Assembly (NCBI GenBank): GCA_036655915.1
Contig: JAVVPE010000018.1
Span: 1 to 29,186 of the forward strand
Reading direction: 5' to 3'
Source of the DNA: JAVWGW01 sp036655915
GTDB taxonomy: Bacteria; Actinomycetota; Coriobacteriia; Coriobacteriales; Eggerthellaceae
Length of the DNA: 29,186 nucleotides
The notes beneath the pieces were generated by a model. It was not told the DNA's origin. It made no database searches and saw nothing but the letters and a program-made list of their open reading frames with translations. Shown here one piece after another: positions 1-6,977 of this stretch; within the stretch, counting starts at the first letter, position 1, and each line of letters starts with the position of its first letter. The position numbers were made by a program, and so were the translations under genes.

Positions 1-8
1 GGAAAAAG

Positions 9-410
9 ATGGCAAAGAAATCAAAGACACAGCGAGCAAGGGCATCTGCCAGTCGCGCTGCTAAGAAGACTCAGGAAACAGAAGAGTCAACGCAAGCCGC
101 GCAAGAGGTGGAAGTTGTCGAGCAAAAGAAGAAATTCTTTGCTAAAAAGACGGAAGCTGCGCCAGCCGAAAAAACAAAACCGGTTGAGACTAAGCAGGAA
201 AAAAAGGCCGAAAAGAAGGTTAAGAAGCCTAATTTCCTGAGTGAAGTTCGCTCCGAATTGAAGCGCGTCACCTGGCCGACAAAGAAAGATGTGCTCCGTT
301 GGAGCGTCGTCGTCGTTGTTGCCCTCGTCTTTTTCGGTGGCTATGTTTTGGTGCTTGATAACCTTATCGTAACGCCTGTTTTGGTCGGCATTTCAAGTAT
401 AGGGGCATAA
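9..410 (+). CDS. secE: Preprotein translocase subunit SecE
   Basis: SecE is the small essential subunit that clamps SecY in the membrane translocon. The conserved part is the C-terminal half, residues about 75-133: an amphipathic segment with the family signature FLSEVRSELKRVTWPTKKD, then one hydrophobic membrane helix at about 97-120. Residues 1-72 form a long, charged, low-complexity tail rich in Lys, Ala and Glu. Single-helix SecE proteins are often only 60-70 residues, so 133 is long, although extended N-termini are common in Actinobacteria. GGAAAAAG at bases 1-8 is adjacent to the ATG, so the start looks right even at the window edge. The nusG ATG follows after only 5 bases, which indicates co-transcription as in most bacteria. 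Confidence 0.96.
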   Translation: MAKKSKTQRARASASRAAKKTQETEESTQAAQEVEVVEQKKKFFAKKTEAAPAEKTKPVETKQEKKAEKKVKKPNFLSEVRSELKRVTWPTKKDVLRWSVVVVVALVFFGGYVLVLDNLIVTPVLVGISSIGA

Positions 411-415
411 ATCGT

Positions 416-946
416 ATGGCAAAAAAATGGTACGTTTTACATACCTATTCAGGCTACGAAAACAAAGTTAAGAAAAACCTCGAAATCCGTATTGAAACTA
501 TGGGTTTGGAAAACAGCGTGTTCGCTATTGAAATCCCCACCGAAACGGTGATGGAAATCAAGGATGGCGGCCGCCGTGTTGAAAGTGAAAAAAAGGTTTT
601 CCCCGGGTATGTTTTGGTCCGCATGGATCTTGACGACCGCAGCTGGGCTGCAGTACGCAATACGCCGGGTGTTACCGGATTTGTCGGCAGCCAGGGTTCA
701 CCCGAACCTTTGACGCGCGATGAATACAATAAAATCATGAAGCGCGCCGATCGCGAAACACCCAAAAAGACCTCAACGTCTTTGGAAGTGGGGCAGTCGG
801 TTAAAGTTGTTTCCGGTCCTTTGGCCGAATTCGACGGCGTGGTTTCCGAAGTATCACCTGAAGCCGGCAAGGTTAAGGTGTTAGTATCCATCTTCGGTCG
901 TGAAACTCCGGTCGAGCTTTCCTTCGATCAGGTTTCGCGCATTTAA
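416..946 (+). CDS. nusG: Transcription termination/antitermination protein NusG
   Basis: NusG binds RNA polymerase and links it to Rho or to ribosomal protein S10. The 176-residue length is typical. The NGN domain occupies about residues 1-115 and shows MAKKWYVLHTYSGYENKV at the start, KVFPGYVLVRMDLDD in the middle and NTPGVTGFVGS near its end. The C-terminal KOW domain (about 122-176) begins VGQSVKVVSGPLAEFDG and ends in the usual VELSFDQV-type segment. It follows secE by 5 bases with no good independent ribosome site, suggesting translational coupling. The secE-nusG-rplK-rplA order is the classic arrangement, and nothing in the protein is unusual. Confidence 0.98.
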   Translation: MAKKWYVLHTYSGYENKVKKNLEIRIETMGLENSVFAIEIPTETVMEIKDGGRRVESEKKVFPGYVLVRMDLDDRSWAAVRNTPGVTGFVGSQGSPEPLTRDEYNKIMKRADRETPKKTSTSLEVGQSVKVVSGPLAEFDGVVSEVSPEAGKVKVLVSIFGRETPVELSFDQVSRI

Positions 947-958
947 TACGAGAACAAT

Positions 959-998
959 GCGCAGCGTGCCTGGTGGACAGGGCTTCTCACGCAGGCGC
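959..998 (+). promoter_or_regulatory. Hairpin in the rplK leader, possible L1 autoregulation site
   Basis: The 118-base gap between nusG and rplK folds into a hairpin. GCGC 959-962 pairs with GCGC 995-998, GCGTG 964-968 with CACGC 988-992, and CCTG 969-972 with CAGG 978-981 around a GTGGA loop, leaving an asymmetric internal loop at 982-987. Ribosomal protein L1 is known to repress the L11-L1 operon by binding an mRNA structure of two helices joined by an asymmetric loop. The location and shape fit that, but the L1 recognition bases were not verified. A transcript-processing hairpin is the alternative. Confidence 0.4.
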
Positions 999-1064
999 TT
1001 GTCGATAAAGTAAGTTTATAGGTACGCAAATTTTTCTGTATCTCAGCTGAAAGGAACTTTTAGA

Positions 1065-1568
1065 ATGGCTGAAAAAAAAGCAACGGGCTTCATCAAGCTT
1101 CAAATCCCCGCAGGCGCTGCTAACCCGGCCCCCCCGGTTGGTCCGGCCTTAGGCGCTCAGGGCGTCAACATCATGCAATTCTGCCAGGCGTTTAATGCCG
1201 CCACGCAGGAGCAGTCGGGCACCATCATTCCGGTCGAAATTACCGTCTATGAAGACAAAACATTCTCCTTCATCTGCAAGACGCCTCCGGCGGCCGTGCT
1301 TATCAAGGAAAAGTTGGGTCTTAAATCGGGTTCCGGCATTCCGCAACTGACGAAGGTTGGCGAACTGACCGAAGCGCAGCTGCGCGAAATCGCCGAAGTT
1401 AAAATGCCCGACCTGAATGCAAACACCATCGAAGCTGCCATGGAAATTGTGGCCGGCACTGCTCGTTCCATGGGTGTTACCATCGAAGGTCGCGCAGCAA
1501 AGAAGGTCTATGTGCCTTCCAAGAAGTTGACCGCCCAGCTTACGGGCGTCGATTTGGACGCAGAATAA
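1065..1568 (+). CDS. rplK: 50S ribosomal protein L11
   Basis: L11 forms the GTPase-associated centre with 23S rRNA and contacts elongation factors. The N-terminal domain has the conserved GFIKLQIPAGAANPAPPVGPALGAQG-type stretch (about residues 8-33), and the C-terminal RNA-binding domain ends in the diagnostic GTARSMG at 131-137. Most bacterial L11 proteins stop near residue 141-143. This one continues to 167 with a basic tail (AAKKVYVPSKK) followed by a short acidic end. AAGGAA sits 9 bases before the ATG. The gene lies in the usual operon ahead of rplA. Confidence 0.97.
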   Translation: MAEKKATGFIKLQIPAGAANPAPPVGPALGAQGVNIMQFCQAFNAATQEQSGTIIPVEITVYEDKTFSFICKTPPAAVLIKEKLGLKSGSGIPQLTKVGELTEAQLREIAEVKMPDLNANTIEAAMEIVAGTARSMGVTIEGRAAKKVYVPSKKLTAQLTGVDLDAE

Positions 1569-1641
1569 GTCTCACTTCCCCCCGGGGATAGAAATGAGTG
1601 GAAGAGCCTCGCCGCTCGCCATTACCACGAAAGGAAACAAA

Positions 1642-2355
1642 ATGGCAGTTACAAAAAATCGCAAGGAAGCACTGGGAAAGATCGAAGCCGAAAAGCACTA
1701 TGCACCGCTTGAGGCCTGCGCCTTGCTCAAGGATGTTGCTTTTAGCAAATTTGACGAAACGGTGGAAGGCCACTTCCGCTTGGGTATTGATACCCGCCAG
1801 GCAGATCAGCAGCTTCGTGGCACGGTAAGCCTGCCCAACGGATCGGGCAAGACCGTACGCGTTGCCGTATTCGCTGAAGGTGACGCAGCACGCGCCGCTG
1901 TGGAAGCCGGTGCCGACATTGTGGGCTCCGACGACCTGATTGCCGACATTCAGGGGGGCACCATCGATTTCGACGCCACCGTGGCGACGCCCGACCAGAT
2001 GGCCAAAGTTGGCCGCTTGGGCAAAATCCTCGGTACGCGTGGTTTGATGCCTAACCCGAAGCTGGGCACCGTTACCAACGATGTTGCCAAGGCCATCAAG
2101 GAACTTAAAGGCGGCCGTGTTGAATATCGCGCCGACCGTTTTGGTATCGCTCATGTTGTTTTGGGCAAGGTCAGCTTTTCTGCCGAACAGCTGGTTGAAA
2201 ACTACGGTGCTGTCTACGACGAAATCCTGCGCATGAAGCCTGCTTCTGCCAAGGGCAAGTATGTCAAAAACATCACGCTCACTTCAACCATGAGCCCTGG
2301 CATTCTTGTCGATAGCTCCGTTGTGCGCAACTACACGACGCTGGTTGCTGAATAA
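1642..2355 (+). CDS. rplA: 50S ribosomal protein L1
   Basis: L1 builds the mobile L1 stalk at the ribosomal E site and represses its own operon. The 237-residue product has the family signature around GTRGLMPNPKLGTV and the conserved GGRVEYRADRFGIAHVVLGK segment. The start is placed at ATG 1642, preceded by GAAAGGAAAC and giving MAVTKNRKEAL. The frame stays open upstream to an ATG at 1594, but that would add 16 residues unlike the family and lacks a comparable ribosome site. rplJ and rplL do not follow; a strong terminator closes the operon 26 bases after the stop. Confidence 0.97.
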   Translation: MAVTKNRKEALGKIEAEKHYAPLEACALLKDVAFSKFDETVEGHFRLGIDTRQADQQLRGTVSLPNGSGKTVRVAVFAEGDAARAAVEAGADIVGSDDLIADIQGGTIDFDATVATPDQMAKVGRLGKILGTRGLMPNPKLGTVTNDVAKAIKELKGGRVEYRADRFGIAHVVLGKVSFSAEQLVENYGAVYDEILRMKPASAKGKYVKNITLTSTMSPGILVDSSVVRNYTTLVAE

Positions 2356-2381
2356 ACTTACTTTTATCGCATTTTGCTTGC

Positions 2382-2409
2382 AAAAAGGGACCCTCGGGTC
2401 CCTTTTTTT
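2382..2409 (+). terminator. Intrinsic terminator of the secE-rplA block
   Basis: GGGACC 2387-2392 pairs with GGTCCC 2397-2402 around a CTCG tetraloop, with five A before the stem and a seven-T tract (2403-2409) after it. The stem can extend through A-T pairs. This is a textbook Rho-independent terminator placed just after rplA. Confidence 0.95.
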
Positions 2410-2727
2410 GCATACTTTTTCTTTAGTATGATGGAGTGCTAACTACCAGTTCAGGAAGCAGTTATGGAGATTTTTGCCCCGCCTGAACGGAGGGGTTTCA
2501 GCGGTATTCGGTATATTTTTGTCAGTATTTTCTAAAATTCACGAAATGTACTGCAATTTTCCAAAAAATATGGTACAAATTGGCTCACTCATCGGGGGAT
2601 GTGTTCGGCTCAAGACGCAGAAAGAGGTGAAAAACAAGTACCATAACGGTCGCGTCATGTAGGTCTTGCAGCACCTGTAGGTTTAGCTAAAAAGGGCTGC
2701 ACGTCTTGAGCGAAAGGTCTGATACGT
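2410..2727 (+). promoter_or_regulatory. Long leader before the gad genes with alternative pairings
   Basis: This 318-base stretch has no convincing gene and is more AT-rich than its surroundings. CCTGAAC at 2482-2488 can pair with GTTCAGG at 2449-2455. Alternatively, CCGC/TGAA (2479-2487) can pair with TTCA/GCGG (2497-2504), and the two structures exclude each other. A short T tract follows at 2516-2520. TGTAC and GTACA flank another possible hairpin near 2548-2575. A weak promoter-like pair TTGCAG (2666) with TAAAAA (2688) lies near the permease. GAGCGAAAGG at 2709-2718 serves as its ribosome site. Acid or stationary-phase control of the gad genes could act here, but no known regulator site was recognised. 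Confidence 0.35.
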
Positions 2728-4296
2728 ATGAGCAAATCTCCCGCACCATCACAGTCACCATCACCCGTAACTTCTTCTGGTCCATCCACGACCCCTAGCC
2801 GCCCCAGCTTCAAACGCACGCTGGGCTTCTTCGGCTTCTTTGCCATCACCGCTTCTATGGTGATGACGGTTTACGAGTATCCCTCTTTTGCTTCTTCCGG
2901 CTTTCAGCTGGTCTTTTTCCTTATCATTGGCGGCCTGCTGTGGTTTTTGCCCGTCGCGCTGTGCGCGGCTGAAATGGCAACCGTCAAAGGTTGGGAATCG
3001 GGCGGCATCTTTGCCTGGGTAGGCAATACGCTGGGCAAACGATGGGGCTTTGCCGCCCTGTTCTTCCAGTGGTTCCAAATTACCGTGGGTTTTGTCACCA
3101 TGGCCTTCTTCATCTTGGCGGCGCTGTCCTACGTGCTTAAATGGGATGCGCTTTACAACAACCCGCTTGTGATGTTTTTTGGCGTGGCCGCAATTGTGTG
3201 GGTGCTTACCTTAACCCAGCTGGGCGGCACGAAATACACGGCACGCATTTCTAAAATCGGTTTCGTGGGCGGCATTTTGGTGCCGGTTGCCATTTTGTTT
3301 GTGGGGCTTGCCGTTTATTTCGCCACGGGCGGTGTGTCACAGATCAAAATGGATTTTTCTACCTTTGTGCCCGATTTCACCAAAGTGGACACGCTGGTTG
3401 TATTCGCTTCGTTCATTTTGGCTTACATGGGCGTTGAGGCGTCCGCTTCGCACATAAACGAATTGAAAAACCCTGCACGCAATTATCCTATCGCTATGAT
3501 TGTCCTGGTCATTCTTACTATCGCGCTCGATGCCATCGGCGGATTGGCCGTGGCAACATCCCTTTCCAGCGCAACGCTTGATTCCAACCTATCCTACGGT
3601 GTCATCGAAGCCTTTGTGGCCATTTTCACCACACATTTAGGAGCGGGCTGGGCCTGGCTTGTCTATGTGGTTGCCATCCTTTTAGCGGTGGGCGTGTTGG
3701 CCGAAATTTCCGCCTGGATCGTGGGTCCTTCCCGTGCGCTGCTTGATACCGCGCATGAAGGCATCTTGCCCGCTTCTTTCAAGAAGGTGAACAAGCACGG
3801 CGTGTCGGTGAAAACGGTGGTTATCCAGGCCATTATCGTGACCATTTGGGATGCGGTGCTGTGCGGATCCATAGCGCTTTCCGGCGGTTCGAGCTCGTCG
3901 GTGGGCTACATGACGGCCATCGGCCTAACCGTGGTTATCTACCTGGTGGGCTACATCTTGTTTTTCCTAGGGTACTTCGTGCTTATCTTCAAGCATAAAA
4001 ACCTGCAACGCCAGTTTCAGCTGCCGGGTGGCATCGTGTTTAAGACTATCTTTGCCAGCGCAGGAATGTTTATCACTTTGGCAACGCTTGTCATCTCGTT
4101 TTTCCCTTCATCGCAGCTTGATGCCCAGGCAAACATGGTGTACCAAATAACGCTGGCGGTGTGCTTCTTAATATCGGTCGCGCTTCCCTTTATCATCTAT
4201 GGCCTGCGCCACCGCTGGGAAACGCCCAATGATGGCAGCAGCATTGTCGATGTGCAGCCCCTTGATCCGGCGGCTCCTACCACAACGGCGAAATAG
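2728..4296 (+). CDS. gadC: Glutamate/GABA antiporter, APC family (GadC-like)
   Basis: This is a membrane antiporter predicted to import glutamate and export the GABA made by the decarboxylase encoded next. The 522-residue length matches GadC (about 510). About twelve hydrophobic segments run from residue 32 to 490. The first part, TASMVMTVYEYPSFASSGF followed by VALCAAEMATVKGWESGGIFAWV, is close to the GadC subfamily of the amino acid/polyamine/organocation superfamily. The N-terminal 30 residues are Ser/Pro-rich. A polar C-terminal tail of about 30 residues after the last helix could correspond to the pH-sensing C-plug of GadC, but sequence alone cannot confirm this. The gadB gene 97 bases downstream supports the substrate. 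Other glutamate-family exchangers remain possible. Confidence 0.88.
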   Translation: MSKSPAPSQSPSPVTSSGPSTTPSRPSFKRTLGFFGFFAITASMVMTVYEYPSFASSGFQLVFFLIIGGLLWFLPVALCAAEMATVKGWESGGIFAWVGNTLGKRWGFAALFFQWFQITVGFVTMAFFILAALSYVLKWDALYNNPLVMFFGVAAIVWVLTLTQLGGTKYTARISKIGFVGGILVPVAILFVGLAVYFATGGVSQIKMDFSTFVPDFTKVDTLVVFASFILAYMGVEASASHINELKNPARNYPIAMIVLVILTIALDAIGGLAVATSLSSATLDSNLSYGVIEAFVAIFTTHLGAGWAWLVYVVAILLAVGVLAEISAWIVGPSRALLDTAHEGILPASFKKVNKHGVSVKTVVIQAIIVTIWDAVLCGSIALSGGSSSSVGYMTAIGLTVVIYLVGYILFFLGYFVLIFKHKNLQRQFQLPGGIVFKTIFASAGMFITLATLVISFFPSSQLDAQANMVYQITLAVCFLISVALPFIIYGLRHRWETPNDGSSIVDVQPLDPAAPTTTAK

Positions 4297-4330
4297 ACCA
4301 CTCAGTTTCCCCCTGCACGCGTTTTCTCGC

Positions 4331-4360
4331 TTTCCTAAGCGACCGGATCGCTCTAGGAAA
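4331..4360 (+). other. Intercistronic hairpin between gadC and gadB
   Basis: TTTCCTA (4331-4337) pairs with TAGGAAA (4354-4360) and AGCGA (4338-4342) with TCGCT (4348-4352), with one bulged C and a five-base loop. This 12-bp stem is followed by AATCGTTTATTCGTTC, a broken T tract. It could be a partial terminator or an mRNA-stabilising element that sets different levels of antiporter and decarboxylase. It ends 33 bases before the gadB ATG. Confidence 0.6.
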
Positions 4361-4393
4361 AATCGTTTATTCGTTCAATTTAAGGAGAATACT

Positions 4394-5896
4394 ATGAAAA
4401 AGAATGCCTCTGCGAAAAAGAATACTAGCGTTGCGAAAAAGAAGAATGCTGCCACGCAAAAGAAGGCCGCCCCTGCGAAAAAGAAGAACATCCTTGCAAC
4501 CCTGGATGAAAAAACGCAGTATCTTACACCCATTTTTGGCTCGGAGGCAAGCGATGCCGCCATGCCGCTTGATGCGCTGGGTGCCAGCCCCATCGACCCG
4601 CGCGTCACCTATGAAATGATCACGGAATATCTTTCCATCGAAGGCAATGCCACACAGAATCTGACGACGTTTTGCCAGACCTACATGGATCCGACGGCCA
4701 CGAAGCTCATGGCCGAAAACATGGACAAAAACGCCATCGACAAAGATGAATACCCGATGACAGCCGATCTGGAAAACCGTTGCGTGGCCATGCTGGGCAC
4801 CCTGTGGCATGCCAACCCGAAAAATCCTCCCCTGGGCACTTCGACGGTCGGCTCTTCTGAGGCCTGTATGCTCGGCGGCCTAGGGATGCTTTTCCGCTGG
4901 AAAGCCAATGCGAAGGCGCGCAAGCTTGATACCTGCGCCAAACGCCCCAACCTGGTCATTTCTTCGGGCTACCAGATTTGCTGGGAAAAATTCTGCCGCT
5001 ATTGGGATATTGAAATGCGCCTGGTTCCCCTTGAAGAAGACAAGCTTTCCCTGAACATGGATACCGTTATGAGCTTCGTTGACAACTACACCATCGGCAT
5101 CACGGCCATTTTAGGCATCACCTATACCGGCAAATACGACGATGTGGAAACCCTTGATGGCCTGGTGGAAGCCTATAACAAGAAACACCCCAAATTCCCC
5201 ATCAAAATTCATGTTGACGGCGCTTCGGGCGCCATGGTGGCACCGTTTATCAACCCCGAACTGAAGTGGGATTTCTGCCTGAAAAACGTGTGTTCCATCA
5301 ATACTTCGGGGCATAAATACGGCCTGGTGTATCCCGGTATCGGCTGGGTGCTGTGGCGCGATAAAGAATCGCTGCCAAAGGATTTGATTTTCTGGGTATC
5401 GTATCTGGGCGGGGAAGAGGCCACGATGGCCATCAACTTCTCGCGTTCGGCATCGCAGATTGTCGGCCAGTATTACGTGTTTATGCGCAACGGCTTTGAA
5501 GGCTTCCGCGAAATTCATCAGCGCACCCTTGATGTGGCGCGTTATTTGGCTGCCGAAATCGAAGGCATGGGTCTGTTTGAAATGTATGAAGCTGCCACCA
5601 ATATCCCCATCGTGTGTTGGGGTCTGAAGAAAAACGCCAAGGTACCCTGGTCGCTCTACGATCTGTCCGATCGCCTGCGCATGAGCGGCTGGCTGGTGCC
5701 CGCCTATCCGCTGCCTTCCGATTTGCAGGATGTTATCGTGCAGCGCGTCGTGGCACGCCAGGATCTTTCCCTGCAGCTGGCCATCAAACTGGTTGAAGAC
5801 ATGAAGAAGGAAATCGTCAACCTGAACAAGAGCCACATTATTACCGGCAAGACAGACCAGACGTTTACGACAGGGTTCAACCACAGCGGTAAATAA
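4394..5896 (+). CDS. gadB: Glutamate decarboxylase (PLP-dependent) with lysine-rich N-terminal tail
   Basis: The enzyme converts glutamate to GABA and CO2, consuming a cytoplasmic proton; with the antiporter this gives acid resistance. The 500 residues show group II PLP decarboxylase features: TSTVGSSEA near 149-156, HVDGASG at 273-279 with the cofactor-contacting Asp275, and SINTSGHKYGL at 301-311 with Lys308 as the expected Schiff-base lysine. A His lies in the C-terminal HSGK, as in GadB enzymes that close the active site at neutral pH. The start is ATG 4394 after AAGGAG; the frame is open upstream to 4199 but inside gadC. Residues 1-32 are an odd repeat-like tail of AKKN/AKKK units with no counterpart in E. 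coli GadB. Confidence 0.96.
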   Translation: MKKNASAKKNTSVAKKKNAATQKKAAPAKKKNILATLDEKTQYLTPIFGSEASDAAMPLDALGASPIDPRVTYEMITEYLSIEGNATQNLTTFCQTYMDPTATKLMAENMDKNAIDKDEYPMTADLENRCVAMLGTLWHANPKNPPLGTSTVGSSEACMLGGLGMLFRWKANAKARKLDTCAKRPNLVISSGYQICWEKFCRYWDIEMRLVPLEEDKLSLNMDTVMSFVDNYTIGITAILGITYTGKYDDVETLDGLVEAYNKKHPKFPIKIHVDGASGAMVAPFINPELKWDFCLKNVCSINTSGHKYGLVYPGIGWVLWRDKESLPKDLIFWVSYLGGEEATMAINFSRSASQIVGQYYVFMRNGFEGFREIHQRTLDVARYLAAEIEGMGLFEMYEAATNIPIVCWGLKKNAKVPWSLYDLSDRLRMSGWLVPAYPLPSDLQDVIVQRVVARQDLSLQLAIKLVEDMKKEIVNLNKSHIITGKTDQTFTTGFNHSGK

Positions 5897-5916
5897 TCTG
5901 ACGGCGGGTGTCTTTG

Positions 5917-5945
5917 TTGACTATATTCTTGGAAAGGAATAATAT
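5917..5945 (+). promoter_or_regulatory. Sigma70-type promoter for the mod/moa block
   Basis: TTGACT (5917-5922) and TAATAT (5940-5945) are separated by exactly 17 bases, close to consensus at both boxes. The site lies between the gadB stop and modA, so it most likely starts the molybdate operon. An imperfect inverted repeat, CTATATTC (5921) against GAATAATATAG (5937-5947), covers the spacer and -10 box and could bind a repressor such as a ModE-type protein. That assignment is a guess. Confidence 0.8.
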
Positions 5946-5961
5946 AGCAGCTGCTAACAGG

Positions 5962-5983
5962 GGGGGCGTGTAAGGGCGCCCCC
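5962..5983 (+). other. GC-rich hairpin in the modA leader
   Basis: GGGGGCG (5962-5968) pairs perfectly with CGCCCCC (5977-5983) around an eight-base loop. No T tract follows and the modA ribosome site lies 13 bases downstream, so an mRNA-stability or translational role is more likely than termination. Confidence 0.55.
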
Positions 5984-6004
5984 GTCGAAACAAAAGGGGA
6001 GCAC

Positions 6005-6880
6005 ATGAGAAAATGTATGCGCGTTGTGATGGTGGCGATTTTGTCGTTGTCGCTGGTGGGGGCTTTTGCGCTTGCGGGATGCAGTAAGCCGGCTGCCGAA
6101 CAGGCCGCGCCTGAACAGGCACCGAAAACCGAAGCCCATGATCCGGTGACACTGCAAATCTTTGCAGCTAATTCGCTTTCTAAAGGTATGGAGGCGGTGC
6201 AAGAGCTGTACAAGCAGGATCATTCCTGGGTCACCTTTGCCGATACGCAATACAAATCTTCCGGCGAACTCAACGAAATGTTGGCAGCTGGTTCTTCTGC
6301 CGATATCCTGATTTCGGCATCGAAGGCCAAGATGGATGATGCTGTCAAGGCGGGCTATGTCGATGAAGCCACGCGCTTTGATATGTTCAAAAACGATCTA
6401 GTTATGGTCACTTCCGAAAACAATACCGACATTAGCTCGTGTACGCTTGAGGATATTGCCGCAGGTAAATACACTGTTTGCGTGGGCGACGAATCGGTGC
6501 CGGCCGGCAACTATGCCTGCCAATCGCTCAACACGGTCGGCTGCTATTCTGATGCTAGCGGCAAGGGCGGATCCTTTACGGGTGCGCTGGCCAATCCGGG
6601 CAAAGTTGTCGTGGATACCTCGGTGGGTAACGTGTGCAAGCATGCGCAATCTGGTGACGTGCAGATCGCATTCGTGTATAGTTCTGATGTGTACCGTTTC
6701 GGCGGCGTGAAAGTGGTAGGCACGGTGCCCAACACCACCCATAAGGCTATCGTGTATCCGGCTGCCCTCGGTAAAGATTCTAAAGTAGCACCCGAGGCTG
6801 ATGCTTTTCTGAAGTGGGCAAACACGGATGAAAAAGCTATTAAAACCTGGCAAGAATGGGGCTTTGAACTGGCTTCATAA
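6005..6880 (+). CDS. modA: Molybdate ABC transporter substrate-binding lipoprotein ModA
   Basis: ModA binds molybdate (or tungstate) outside the membrane and delivers it to ModBC. The 291-residue protein begins with a lipoprotein signal peptide ending in the lipobox LAGC (residues 23-26), so mature Cys26 should be lipid-anchored. The type II periplasmic-binding fold follows: LQIFAANSLSKGM near 50-62, the GSSADILISAS segment near 95-105 and a C-terminal WANTDEKAIKTWQEWGF typical of the family. AAAAGGGGAG precedes the ATG. It is the first gene after a strong promoter, and a terminator-like hairpin between it and modB probably makes ModA more abundant than the permease, as is common for binding proteins. 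Confidence 0.93.
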   Translation: MRKCMRVVMVAILSLSLVGAFALAGCSKPAAEQAAPEQAPKTEAHDPVTLQIFAANSLSKGMEAVQELYKQDHSWVTFADTQYKSSGELNEMLAAGSSADILISASKAKMDDAVKAGYVDEATRFDMFKNDLVMVTSENNTDISSCTLEDIAAGKYTVCVGDESVPAGNYACQSLNTVGCYSDASGKGGSFTGALANPGKVVVDTSVGNVCKHAQSGDVQIAFVYSSDVYRFGGVKVVGTVPNTTHKAIVYPAALGKDSKVAPEADAFLKWANTDEKAIKTWQEWGFELAS

Positions 6881-6911
6881 ACCATAGGAACCACCGATAC
6901 AGCACTGACAG

Positions 6912-6942
6912 AAAAAGATGGGCGGCACCTCGCCCATCTTTT
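6912..6942 (+). terminator. Terminator-like hairpin between modA and modB
   Basis: GATGGGCG (6917-6924) pairs perfectly with CGCCCATC (6931-6938) around GCACCT, flanked by five A and four T (6939-6942). It likely ends part of the modA transcripts while allowing some read-through to modBC, since no obvious promoter was found between it and modB. Confidence 0.82.
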
Positions 6943-6977
6943 GTGTAAAAATCTTGCTGGTAAGGAAAAGGGGAAGC

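Noticed and set aside
2474..2662. 62-codon + strand frame before gadC
   Set aside because: No ribosome site, no recognisable protein, and it overlaps the proposed leader structures.
2728..5896. Gad pair as a recent horizontal island
   Set aside because: Base and codon use look like the neighbours and no mobile-element genes or direct repeats flank it.
6918..6977. Upstream ATG start for modB
   Set aside because: It lies within the terminator stem and has no ribosome site, while GTG 6978 has a strong one and yields a signal peptide.
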